Positions 34,766-45,900 of a stretch of 64,000 nucleotides of DNA are shown here, one piece after another. Origin of the DNA: Marisa cornuarietis (Eukaryota; Mollusca; Gastropoda; Architaenioglossa; Ampullariidae); the NCBI GenBank assembly GCA_004794655.1, contig SMMW01000576.1, positions 5,054,501 to 5,118,500 on the forward strand, read 5' to 3'. The notes beneath the pieces were generated by a model, which saw nothing but the letters and a program-made list of their open reading frames with translations, ran no database searches and had not been told where the DNA came from. The translations under genes and the position numbers were made by a program. Positions within the stretch are counted from its first letter, which is position 1. Every line of letters starts with the position of its first letter.

Positions 34766-36056
34766 TGTGTGTGTGTGTGTGCGCGCGCGCGCGCGCGTGT
34801 AATTGTGTGATCATAAGAGTAAGAAATGTTCAGGTAATATAATGGACAGCAAGTTTGCGGAAAATCTGTATCAGATGTCAATGAGGGATACCATTTTGGG
34901 GGGTGGGGTTGGGGTGGTAGTGGACTTGAGCCTCTAAATATGGAGCTTGTGTCGTTGACTGAATGTACTTGCCTAGAAACACTGTGCATCTGTTTTAATG
35001 AACGCTTGCTCTTGTCGTCTGCAATGCTGTGTTGTGAATGCTGGGTGCTGACATGAACACTTGCTCGATGTTTACAATGCTGTGTTAATTAAGGATGCTG
35101 TGTACTGACATAAGCACCCTGCCGTCTGTCAGTCCTCAGCACAAGCAGCGAGGTAGAGGACGTACCTTTTATGAGCACGGGTGCCATTGTTGTCGTGGTG
35201 ATTGGTACGTGTTGTTCGTGTATATACTGCTTCATTCCCCTCGGGGATAAGAAGAAGGGAAAAGGGTAGGTCTGAATGGACTTTGTATCCCTCTCTGCTG
35301 TCCGCCCTTTTCTCTCAACCATACATTAGCGTACGAGATGCAATACTGACTTTGAGGTGGGAAAAAAGCAAAGAATGTGCACCACTCTCACGTCCTTCAC
35401 TTTTGCTTGAAACAATCACTGCTTTATTCACTTGATCTAAAGAGGAGGTACAAATAGACGTGAATGAAGACGTAAAATCATGTCGCCAAACGTCTCGGTT
35501 GACGTCTGCCAAGTCGTAAATTTAATGCGCATGTAACACCCCAACATTTATTACCATAAAGAGGCATCACAACACGCGCCTAGAGCACTTGACCAACTTT
35601 CTCAGTGCAGCGTTATTGCTTGTAAAATTTTTCAGGGAAACGTTGGCGATAGAGGGCGCGTCTACACCAACACAAGGTGAGCCTGGGTCGGACTGTGCCT
35701 ACATAGCACTTGAAATGAGTTCCTCCACCGCACACACGGACCTCGATCAAGAGCATCCCGCCCACAGCGCAACAAGTGGGGGACAAGTTGTCTTGACGCA
35801 ACCCTTAGGACAAGCGGCGAACGACTTACAGAGCTCCGAGATGAAATGTCTCAGAGCTGAAGAGTCCGAAGCAGACGAACATGACGAAAACGAGGAGAGC
35901 GAGAGCGAGGAGGAACACGGTCGCCACCTACTGGCGGGGGAGACTGCCGGAAGCGACGATGAAAACTTGTATGAACCGTTAGCGGCCAGAGATTACGAGG
36001 AGGTCTACTCAGTGATCGGCAAACCCTCGAGCTTGGAGAAAAAAACGGGACAGTAA
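31521..36056 (+). CDS. Type I membrane receptor: EGF, two F5/8C (fucolectin-like) domains, ITAM-like tail
   Basis: Nine exons: 31521-31584, 31925-32071, 32293-32445, 32644-32883, 33256-33492, 33958-34188, 34372-34512, 35133-35265, 35636-36056. They join in phase to 588 codons plus stop. Residues 1-18 are a signal peptide (VALTLVLIFLSS). An 8-Cys EGF/laminin-type module spans about 25-70 (CPRGQFGKNC, GCESGYVGDAC). Two F5/8C-like modules follow (about 71-202 and 203-358; NLAYNKNTS, NLALRRTTLQSS, WWQVNL, ITRVRVY-like strand IRQIRVY), then a Cys-rich segment (359-404). A TM helix lies at about 418-441 (AIVVVVIGTCC) with a KKK stop-transfer. The tail is acidic and has Y471IAL and Y561EPL plus Y573SVI. 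Similar ectodomains occur on molluscan receptor phosphatases and MEGF-like proteins, but no phosphatase or kinase domain is present. Sugar binding and phosphotyrosine signalling are inferences. Confidence 0.85.
32046..32097 (+). repeat. 26-bp tandem duplication creating two splice donors
   Basis: The unit TACGTTGGTGACGCTTGTCA plus GTATGG is present twice. Each copy ends in CAGTATG followed by GTACG. The first donor (after 32071) keeps exon 2 in phase 1. Use of the second (after 32097) adds 26 bases and shifts the frame. Confidence 0.85.
33093..33123. repeat. 31-bp dispersed repeat, copy 2
   Basis: Same 31 bases as 27655-27685, here in the fourth intron of the receptor gene, just upstream of the (TTA)n tract. 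Confidence 0.8.
33141..33200. repeat. (TTA)n microsatellite
   Basis: About 20 perfect TTA units in an intron of the receptor gene. Reverse translation gives the spurious poly-Asn ORF. Confidence 0.95.
34707..34801. repeat. Perfect 95-bp alternating purine-pyrimidine tract
   Basis: CG, then TGCG, then TG, then CG blocks alternate purine and pyrimidine without a break across 95 bases in the seventh intron of the receptor gene. Such tracts, especially with CG runs, favour Z-DNA (established chemistry). In vivo formation is inference. Confidence 0.9.
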
Positions 36057-36224
36057 ATAAATGCTAGGCAGACAATAAGCCAGCTTGGTATCAACAGATG
36101 AAACATAGGTGCAGCTATCGTTAACGCAATCATCATTTTATCTTTGTACATGTCGTCTGTTGTGCACAGTTTTTACTGCTATATTTTTATATGCTATATG
36201 TCGCAGTTTGATGTAATTTCTAAA

Positions 36225-36230
36225 AATAAA
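36225..36230 (+). promoter_or_regulatory. Polyadenylation signal of the receptor gene
   Basis: AATAAA about 170 bases past the receptor stop codon in AT-rich sequence. No other strong candidate lies between, so a 3' UTR of about 190 bases is inferred. Confidence 0.6.
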
Positions 36231-37063
36231 ATTAAAAGATGATGTGTTGCCAGTGATAAATAATAATGTCTCCTATGGAAAGATCTTTCTACAGACGTTT
36301 ATTTTTTCTCTCTCTCTCGTCTGTTCCGCTGAGCCATCCGTGCGCTCGTCAACTCACTCGAGTCGTTCAATTCCACATTGTCGCTTTGCACGAAAAACGC
36401 ACACAGAAAATCTCGATCGCTCATAAAAACGATTACAGCGTATTTATTTCTGCTATACTGTCAAATACCATCATTTTGTGAAATGCATCTTCGCCTCTTT
36501 CTCTGTCTCTTTCAGTGACCATGTAAATCAACTAACTACAAACGTAGCTTCCATCATGACTTCTAATTTATTATCATCTCCCATGCAAGTATCACTTTGA
36601 CACCATCTCCACACCCTCTTCAACCACCACCACCACCCTTTTCGACACCACGGATGCTCTTATCTGATAACTATGATCATGGCAGTGCATAGCGATCCGG
36701 TGGCTTTTGCTTATTGTACCCGAGTCTCACTATCTAACACATGATAGGCTCTGACGAATTTTCGTATCTGTGATTTAAAAAAGCTGTCGTTAATCGCCAG
36801 CTAGCGCTGGCTGCGAATCATCGGCGATGTCAAGAAGAACTCAATATATCGGTGACAGAAGCGAGAGAGAAAAAAATTATATCCCCTGAAGTGATCGAAG
36901 CTGAGAACGCATCCTCAGGATCCTAGACTGCAAAACACTTCACACATATTTGACAAAGCTTGGTGCTGCCACTTGAACTATCGTCTGCTTCGACGGCATC
37001 TGAGGGCGAGAAAAATCAATTATCCGACATAGTTCCCAACAAAACATAATCCCAAATTCCCCG

Positions 37064-37235
37064 TGGAAATTGATGTTTTACGCCGAGCCAGCAGCTAACG
37101 CTATATCACGGCAAACAGTAAAGATATGCCACATGCAGAGAAACAACAGTGTGCCTGAGACGAGATCTGAAACCATGGCAGTTAATTCTCACTGTATTGG
37201 TGACAGGCGCTAACCGTTGAGCCAACGGACTGCCG
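37064..37235 (-). repeat. tRNA-derived SINE, copy 2
   Basis: Aligns along its length with 10185-10366: GCCAACGG box, CACTGTATT-GTGACA, ATGCAGAGAAA and TGTTTTACGCCGAGCCAGCA are shared, with substitutions and small indels between. On the minus strand an A-box-like GGCTCAACGGTTAGCGCC precedes a degenerate B box. Confidence 0.75.
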
Positions 37236-40200
37236 TGGACGCATTGGAACGAAAATTAAAGTCAAACTCTGCCCGCGAGCTCTTGCGAAATTTTCGGAAA
37301 TCAGCTAATCATAGTGTCAGCGATTTTCCCCCGCCATTCAGACTGTACTAAATAAGGAATATATAAAAGACATGCGTAAAAAAAAAAGAGATGCGCTAGC
37401 ACTCAGTCCTCAAGCAATTTTCGCAGCGTGGACTTACAGCTGACTGTCCCAATACTGGTGTAGACCTTGCCCCTCACCGATTTTATTGTTTGTTTAACTG
37501 TTTACGCGAAAGCACAGCTCTCTGCTGGCCTAGAGTTGTTGACGAGGCTTTTCCGGGCGTTGAACCAGGGACCGAAGTTCGGCACGCGCTTTTCACGTCA
37601 GCCCTATTGTGGAGCTGAGAGCTGCAGCGCCGCGCGGTCTCAAGCACTGGCAAGTGGAAACAAATACACGACCTTTGGTAGCGGATATCACACAGCAAGC
37701 TCCCACCATCTGATCTTTGACCACACAGCTCGCCTACAGGGGCTTCTGAAAGTCGCTGAACCTTGTTCTCCATCCACGCTGCTTTCTTATTTCAAGCGAG
37801 AGATCGCAATGTGTGTGTGGTGTGTGTGTGTGTGTGTGTGTGTGTCCTCGTGCAGGTGTTTGTGTAGCCAGTGTGGGGTGCGCAGTAGAAGGTCTCAAAT
37901 AAGGGGCTCTTAGCTTTCTCACTGCCGTGAAATTTTCCAAAGCGTTTGACGTAAGCTGTTGACAGATTAGCGATATGAGTTATCTATTCTTTATAAGTTA
38001 TCTGAGTTTTACTGATCAGGGGCAGCTAATCGTAGTTTCTTCGCACTTAATAACTTTGTTATCGCAATCTTGTTATCTACATGAATGTTCATCACTTTCC
38101 AAGCGGGAAAGGGGTTGTTCTTTTAAAAAAAAATCTTCCATCTACCGCAAGCCTTTAACCTTCACAATGCTTTCTCGCAAGGCAGTATGGGTGCACAGTT
38201 TCATGACAACAATCATTCATTGCACGAGCGACACTAAAATGTTTGCCACTTGGACATAAATCTTACACTTAGTAAAGTGCGAAAAAGTCCAGGGATCCAA
38301 TCTTCTCGATTCTGTGCGCTGTTGCCGATTCTTTTAGTGTAGATGTGTCTTGGGATCTGATAAATCTCCTTGATTACCAGGGTACATCTCCTCAGTACAG
38401 GGTTCGCAAAAGTGTCACATCAAGGTGACAGGAAAAGCCATTACAAATGTCCTACAAGTCCTCAATTGCCTTGGCTTGCATGACCTCACCACGTGCTGAA
38501 CTTTGAATGCACCATGTCCATTGTGCAGCAGCCAAATGATTGATAACACAAAGATTGAACATGCAATTATTTGTCAGCAGGGTTATCGCGACTTTACTTT
38601 CTCCTGATCTACTTTCACATTCTCTTTGCTTTTCCTCGCGTAAGGACACCTTTCTGCCCTTCCTAGTTGTACATGCGCGCTTGCACATAAGCGCGTACAG
38701 TATTTCGTGCTCTCTGCCACCCCCCTCCACTCCTTTTTTTTTTTTTTTTTGAAACTCCTCTTTGCAGCTGATAGCTCTGTACCGCATTTCTGTAAAGATA
38801 AGCCTGCACATCACCGTGTGAAATAACAGGGTGGGTGTGTCGGTATGTGTACTCGTGAGCAAACATTTCACTGGTTACTGTCTATCTTGAAGCTTGTGTG
38901 CAAGTCAACAAGCATTCGATGGCTGCTATCTTCCTTAGAGTTTGTGTGAGCAAGAATTTCCGGGTTACAATGTACAAACCGTTGTTCGTTTAGGTCAGGA
39001 AGCATGACAATGGTTACAATCTGAAAACGAGACTTTGTCTTAAACGGGGAGCTGGTAATTATTGATGTTTTGTTTTTCTTTTCGGGGAGGGTTCTTCGAG
39101 TGACCTAACATGCTAAACAGCTACTAAAATACTTACAGCCAAAGACAGGCGTAAGTGTGGAGTGTCAACAGCTGCTGACATGTTGACTATTGAATACATA
39201 AGTACACTGGGCGGGGCTACTCAGTTCAGACTTTGTCCTTTGAAATGATGACTGACAAAAGGACCGTTTCCCTGTTCTTATGTTGGAATGATGTTGGAAG
39301 GCAGAAACATTTTTTTCAGAGATAACCTCATACTGCGACGGCTCAAAATAAACCATTTTAAGAAATGCTTGCTCTATATGACACCATACACTCTCACGGA
39401 CTTACCTTTTCTTACTGTCACTATAGCCAGAGATCCAGTTCAGCCTGTAACAACAATCATTCAGTTTTGTGGTAGCAGTTCATAAACCACGACCGAGCAA
39501 GATTTCTCCAACAATAAGAAATGCTTTGCAAAAATCGCTGGATTAGAACTTTGAGTCATTTATTTATTTAACTGCCTTGCCTACACAGACAGTTGCATTC
39601 ATTCAGAGGGGTTAAAAGAGATACCTCACCTCAAATAGGTGTTTTTGTCTAAATTAATCAGATGACCATGGTAGGATTTAACCCTATCGAGAAGCTACCA
39701 TGCTATCTATTTCCTTATAGTTTCTCTCAGGTCTTTATTTGCTAATGATATAAAACGAAATAGTGTCCTTTTCATAAAACCCTCATTGTGTCTGGGTTTA
39801 TCACGTGACAATTTTGTTTACTGAACTTCTTTTTTGTTGTCCTTTTCATTAAGATTAATACTATGCTTGTGTATTAAGCTGAAATAGATTAAAAGAATAA
39901 ATTAACCAACGATTATCAAATAACTGACTCGACTTAAAGTAAAAATTGAGCTCTAAGTTGCTGCCAGTTAATATAAAATACAGCGGTCAGTACTTTGTCA
40001 CAAAAATGTGTTTCCTGGACCTCTTCCAAACAGCGGGTTTGTATCTTGTGAATTTGTTGGGGATTTGACATCCTGTGACGACCTAAATTCACTTAACTAA
40101 AAACAGATGTTTTCCTAGGATAGTTTTGAACCAGTCGAAATGTACAGTAAAAACACTTCGTTTTACCACCTATGACCATCAACTGACAACAAAGAAGCCT

Positions 40201-40394
40201 ATATCAACATTAAAGCAACATGAACGCAACTCCTGCCATCATGAAAACGACCTTTATGACACCTTTATTAAACTTCAGAACGTAGCAAAGTCATTGTAGG
40301 TATAAACAATGTGTGTGCGCCCACCTGGTGCACAAAGACTTGAAAAGTAACAGAGGTTAAGAGTTAGACAGTAAAAGAGAAACATTCAAAGAGA

Positions 40395-40640
40395 GAGAGA
40401 ATCAGAATCACTTTATTGAATATGAAATCGTTTGAAGGGGAGCATAACAAAACCATCAAAAGTATATACACATAGATTGCATAGTAGGCAATAGTACTGT
40501 CAGCAACACGAAGGTATTTACATTTTAACAAAAGTCACATTGTCACGTTTTTACAATTACAGAAGATATACAAAGTATCGTGATAAGTTTACAGAAAATA
40601 CAAGTACAAAGAGAACACACAGAGAAATACGCTATTTTAG
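40395..40640 (-). mobile_element. 3' end of a retroelement, minus orientation
   Basis: GAATCAGAATCACTTTATTG reads on the minus strand as CAATAAAGTGATTCTGATTC, a polyadenylation-like end with a GATTCT tandem tail as seen on many LINE/SINE 3' ends. The element's other boundary is unclear and no coding sequence remains. Confidence 0.5.
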
Positions 40641-40704
40641 GGACTTGTCTCTCTGGACAGTGTTTTGAAGACAAATGCAGCTAGAGGGCTAGAAATATTA
40701 GTTA

Positions 40705-41585
40705 GTGTCTGACATTATAAGTTGGAATCTGAATGATCTTATTGAACGCAGCTCAGGTCTGCTTTTAAAATGTTTGATTCGCAAGCGCAACCCATATTGC
40801 TTTGAAATTTGGGGACTGGTGGCAGATAATAGTATTGTCGAAAAAGCTCATTTGCTTGCTATACAAAAATTTCTTATTGTAACGAATGGAACTCATAATA
40901 CATTGGTCTATAGTGAACATGGAGGCCATGCCTTGTATATTAATTCGTATGTTAGATGCATTACATGCTGGCTCAAGATACTTCAGATGCCACGTGAACA
41001 TTTTCAAAAAAAAAAAAAAAAAGAATAAGGCCTTTGAAATGCTCCACAATTAACACTACGATAACAAGGTTATTTGGGTTTACCACATAATGACTACACT
41101 GTACAAATACGGTTGAGGCTTTGTTAGGGAAAATCAAGGTGTTGCCAATGTTAAATACGTTTTGAGAGAATTCAATTTACGATTGATGGATTGTTTTTAT
41201 CAAGAATTGCATAACAATGTGAATTCTACTCCAAGGTTCTTTCCCTATAATTTATACAAATCTTCCATAATACAGATTTCTTGGAAATATTAAACATATT
41301 GGTATGAGAGATGCCCTGATAAGATTAAGGATAGGTGTTTCAGATTTTTACTACCAGAAGCTTCGCTTTTGTTTTGCCGAAAATTAGGATATAAAATGCC
41401 TTTTTTGTCAAGATGAAGAAACCGAAATACACTTTCTATTTGTGTGCCCTATGTATTCTGATTTGTGAGAAAGCTATATCCCTGTAAAATACTATGAGAC
41501 CCTCTCTATTCAAAGAGAGAGAGAGAGAGAGTATTTAAATGACAGAAACCTATTCAACTTTTTCACATTACCACGTCCAGGTTTA
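40705..41585 (+). mobile_element. Degenerate LINE, C-terminal part of the reverse transcriptase polyprotein
   Basis: Plus-strand frames show NTLVYSEHGGHALYINSYVR and CITCWLKILQMPREH, a block typical of metazoan LINE polyproteins. After an A-run and frame changes there follow RIGVSDF-like residues and a zinc-knuckle-like CLFCQDEETEIHFLFVCPMY. Stops and frame changes make it non-functional. Confidence 0.75.
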
Positions 41586-42258
41586 ACCTGCTAACCTTTA
41601 GCATCCCGATAACTTTTCACCTTGCGTTTTATCAGCTAGGCACGAGGACCTAGCATGGTCAACCAGCTTGTTATCTACCCTGACGAAGCAATCAGTAGGA
41701 CACAGTGTTCTAATTAAAGTACTCTTGCAGCAACAATGGTACTGAAAATGGATGCAAAGCCAGCCTATGGCAAACGAGACATTCCCTACCCTGTCACAAA
41801 CATTCTCCCCACCTTTGAAAGTTTAAAAACACAAAATGTTAAGAAAATAAAATTATAATTCATTGATTAGTTTAATTTTTTTAAGTTTAAATGAAAACGA
41901 GGGTCACTGTGATGTAAAACACTAGGGGAAAACTGAAACATTTGCAGGCAGTCTTTGTTTAGTTTGAGAGCTTGGACTGTAGAGCTTACATAAAGACACA
42001 AACCACTTCCTGGTAACATAACTGAAAATGCATAACCGTTGGACGTGATGAATAAGACTTTTCTAACAATGAAGCCAAGTGAAAATATTTTGCGTATGGT
42101 TTTTTTCGCTACACCACTCTTGTTTCACTGTATTGATTATTTATCAGCTAATCTGATTAAGGCTAGTTCTAGTTAGGTCATTTGAACTTTTTGCCAGCTG
42201 AAGAATAGGCTTGATACGGCCTGGGCACAGATGAAGTACTGCGGGTTAAGGTCTGTTG

Positions 42259-42334
42259 CCCAATGACCTTTTGTCCTAGTTATCAGTTCGGGCCGACCTT
42301 TGTCTTGGTGGGCGCAGCAAAACTAGTATAAAAG
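42259..42334 (+). promoter_or_regulatory. Core and proximal promoter of the apolipophorin gene
   Basis: TATAAAAG lies at 42327-42334, about 110 bases before the start codon. Upstream are CCAAT (42260-42264), overlapping TGACCTTTTGTCC (42264-42276), and GACCTTTGTCTTGG (42295-42308). The latter two resemble DR1 half-site pairs bound by HNF4/RXR-type nuclear receptors, which drive vertebrate APOB (established). Their use here is inference. Transcription probably starts near 42355-42365. Confidence 0.65.
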
Positions 42335-42442
42335 AGGCTGGCCACAAGCAGCCTCAGCAAGACAGCTACTGTTCTTTCCCGGCTATACCTGCTGCCTTCC
42401 AGGCGAGAAGAAGAGGTGGGACACACGCAGGATACAATCGTC

Positions 42443-42823
42443 ATGGAGGCCCAACTTCTGGTCCTCTCCCTCCTAGTGGCATCTGCAGCAGCAGGTAAAG
42501 TCAGCTTAAAAGTTCTTACTGTTGATTGCTTCTTTGCTGAATACTTTTTTATTGTTTGTGTCTAATAGGTAACGAAACTTAAGCTCGTTTTGTTTGAATG
42601 AGCATGGGATGATCATCGGATGTAGGATGTTTGTCACTTTTTAATGAGGGGTGTACAAGAACATAGTGCCATTTAAATAGTAATTGTTAAACTTGTTGTG
42701 CATGTTTTGATGATTTTTCTTTAAACAATGTTCTTTAGTTCCTTATGTCTTATTATTCTTTTTTTTTAATACTTTTTCTCTTTTCTGTCTGATAGATTAT
42801 GACTATGTACCAACAACAAATTC

Positions 42824-42902
<79 letters not shown>

Positions 42903-45900
42903 GAACATACACTCACACTCTTTCTCTTCTCATTAAGCCGCAACCTTTATAATTCTGAAATATTATTATCGTTTAATTTTTCTTTTCTTGTGTGGTACTC
43001 AATAATTTTCATTCATATGGCTTTATTGTTAAATTGCTTTAAACTAACTGGTGTCAGACCATAATAATAACGACAGTCTTTACGCACAGTATTCCTTTTA
43101 CGATGATGGTAACGATACAGGTGAATTTTTAGGTCTAAATCTCTTTGCATTTTACTAAATTTTCCTTGTGTTTTCTCGGTGCAGTCCCACTTGGAGACTG
43201 GAGCAGTAACTGTGCAACAACATGCAAACGTAAGTTTGTTTGTTTAATTCTTAACGGCTGTTTCAACAATCGTCTGTGTCAAATTTATAAACCTTTATGG
43301 TCAATGTTTTATTTTCGCTGATGCACCAACTGATACACACAGAGTCCTAGTGGATCCTAGTGTAGTTTGGAGTGATGTCCCTTTGCCTTGCCGCCTAGCG
43401 GGTGACAGATCGTTTCGTCTTTTACGCAAATCTGCATTACCCTTTGTGTCTACTGTTTGATATGTGAGTGTGCTACGCCACTTGCTTTCTTCTGGATTAT
43501 TTTTCTGTGCATGCTCCAAGTAGCTTTTTTAATAGACCACTTCAGATGGTTGACTAACGGTCTCAACTGCCACATCTGCGCCATCTTGTCGCTTTTGGAA
43601 CTTTGAGTCAGCAGCATAATTTAACTCTTTGATAACTTTTCTGCTATTACACCATGAATTTTTACGACTAGTGATGCAACTATTATGCCACTCATCTTTG
43701 TGAAAGTCGGAATTGACAGCTATGTTCTCTGCAGTCTCGCGTCTTTGTCCCCGTTGGAACATGTATTACCACTCGCAGTCTTGGGAGAAGTGCAGATCTC
43801 TGGTGCTGAGGTAGTGCGTATTCTGACTCCTCAGTATTATTCTGCCGGGTTTCCTGCGCTACCTCAGATATCTGAACAGATGTCTTCTCGAATTCACCTT
43901 TTCACGCTCGTAGTCTACCAGTCCTTTCCTATGCCGAACCCCTGGCATGCTTCATGCGCAGTTTTTTTCCGTCTTTTATGGCTGTTGTTGTGTCTCTAGC
44001 CGGTTACTTGCTGATATGTTTTGGCCATGTGTAGTGAGTATATTGAGTCTACAGAATAGTAGAGAAATGCGCTATATAAATCTGCATTATTATTATTATT
44101 ATTTCTTCATGTCACATCCCATCATGGACTGGCGCTGGTTCTTACCCATTCTGATCACAAGTTCTCGCCCTTGTTCTGTCTCCTTATTATCGGGTTCTTG
44201 TATTTTGATTGTGGTCTGTGTTTTGACCGATGTCTTGTGCTCTGCAGCTTCCCAGAAGTTCAACTACGAGACTGGCAAGACCTACACGTATGACTATGAT
44301 GTGCGGACAGAAACAGCCATGGACGGGGCGTCCGAGAACAAGGCCTTGCTGGCCATTAAAGGACGAGCGGACATCGAGGTCATCAGCCAGTGTGACCTCG
44401 TCCTAGTGGTGAGTGGAAGTCACTAGAGTGGTGGTTGTTCTTCTGTCGTCCTAAGAAAACCTTCATCTGAATTTTTTTCTATTTGGCATGGTTCATTGTT
44501 GGTGGCAACAAAAATTTCATATATTTTCTTTATGGCTTTATTATTAAATTAACTATAGGTGCCGCTACCTCACAGCATTTTACTGAGAAGACAGGATTAA
44601 TGTGGCAATAGAAACGTTAGAAAATAAAACGCAACTTCACAAAATTGCTTAAACACTTCAGTTGTTTCTTTTTTAGGGGAAGGGGGTTTGTTGTTCTCGT
44701 TTTTCCCCTTTACTGCCATGTACATGCCTACTGCCTACAGATATTTCAGACTACGAGTAGTCTTCAAGTATGGGAATACATACATAGATTAACTTAAAGT
44801 GGTTTGCCATGCAGAATTTGAACATTAAATTTAACATTTTAAAAAGTTCATTTCTACCCAAAACCAGCTCAGGGACATGACCATCTACGAATCAAGCTCA
44901 CTGCAGGATGACCAGCTGGTTCCCGCCCCCCGCTCACAAGAGCTGCGACGGGTGCTGGAGGCAACTCCACTTCGCTTCTCTTACCAAGATGGCGTTGTAG
45001 CCGAGTTGTGCCCCGACAGCAGCGAGGATGGCTGGGCGCTGAATGTGAAGCGAGGTGTCTTGTCCGCCCTGCAGAACTCCATGGAGAAACTAGAGGGCAG
45101 CGAGACAGTGCAGGAGGTATGCGACATCTTGACAGCTGATGAAAACTCGAGCTTTTTTACTGCCATCTGTCTTACCTCCACTTGTCATCCCTTGCCTCTT
45201 ATGGTTGTAGACCTGTTTTTGCTTCATGCCTTGAGAATGGAATGAACACAAAATGACTTAGACATGACCTTGTCAACACCCAAAATGACGGAGTCCCTCT
45301 CTGGTGTCCTAGGCTGATGTCACAGGTCGTTGTCAAGCCAAGTACGAGGTGACAAGCAGCGGCTGGTACACCATGTCTATTAAGCGTTCAAAGGACCTTC
45401 TGGGCTGTACGGACCGCCACGACTACATCGGCAGCATCCAGACCACTCCTTATCAGATGGCTTCGGTAAGAAATAAGAAGCTAAGTTTCTTGTCTGTTTA
45501 ACCAATCGATTCCTGAAACCTTAACCTACTACTGTAAAAACAATTTTAGTGAGGAATCTTTTTTTTTTTAATAAAAATTGGTTTCAAACTCGTTTATTCG
45601 GAAAATGAGGCGGCTGGCCTGTAAATGAAGCTGATTAAGAGTACAGGTAAAAGAAAAGGACGACGCCAAGCAAGAAGCTGACATCAGCTGCGTTTTAGTC
45701 ATAGTCCGTTTCACTCTGCAGGACCTGCAGTCCCTGCCGCTGATGAAGAGCGAGCACCAGTGCACGCAGGAGGTGTCCAGCCGCATCCTCAAGTCCAGCA
45801 CTTGTGACGAGACTCACACCTTCCGGCCTTTCTCCTCACAGAGCGGCGGCGCCCGCACGACCGTCACACAGAGACTGACCTTCAAGTCGGAGAAACGTGG

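Larger units (their letters stand above)
36257..42320. other. Intergenic region between receptor and apolipophorin genes
   Basis: About 6 kb with no supported gene. It contains SINE copy 2 (37064-37235), a (TG)n run (37810-37845), a minus-strand retroelement 3' end (about 40395-40640) and a decayed plus-strand LINE (40705-41585). The 37467-37913 open frame has no recognisable domain and runs into the TG repeat, so it was not called. Confidence 0.5.

Noticed and set aside
37467..37913. 148-codon plus-strand ORF
   Set aside because: No recognisable domain, it runs through a TG microsatellite giving CVCVCV, and no splice or promoter context supports it.
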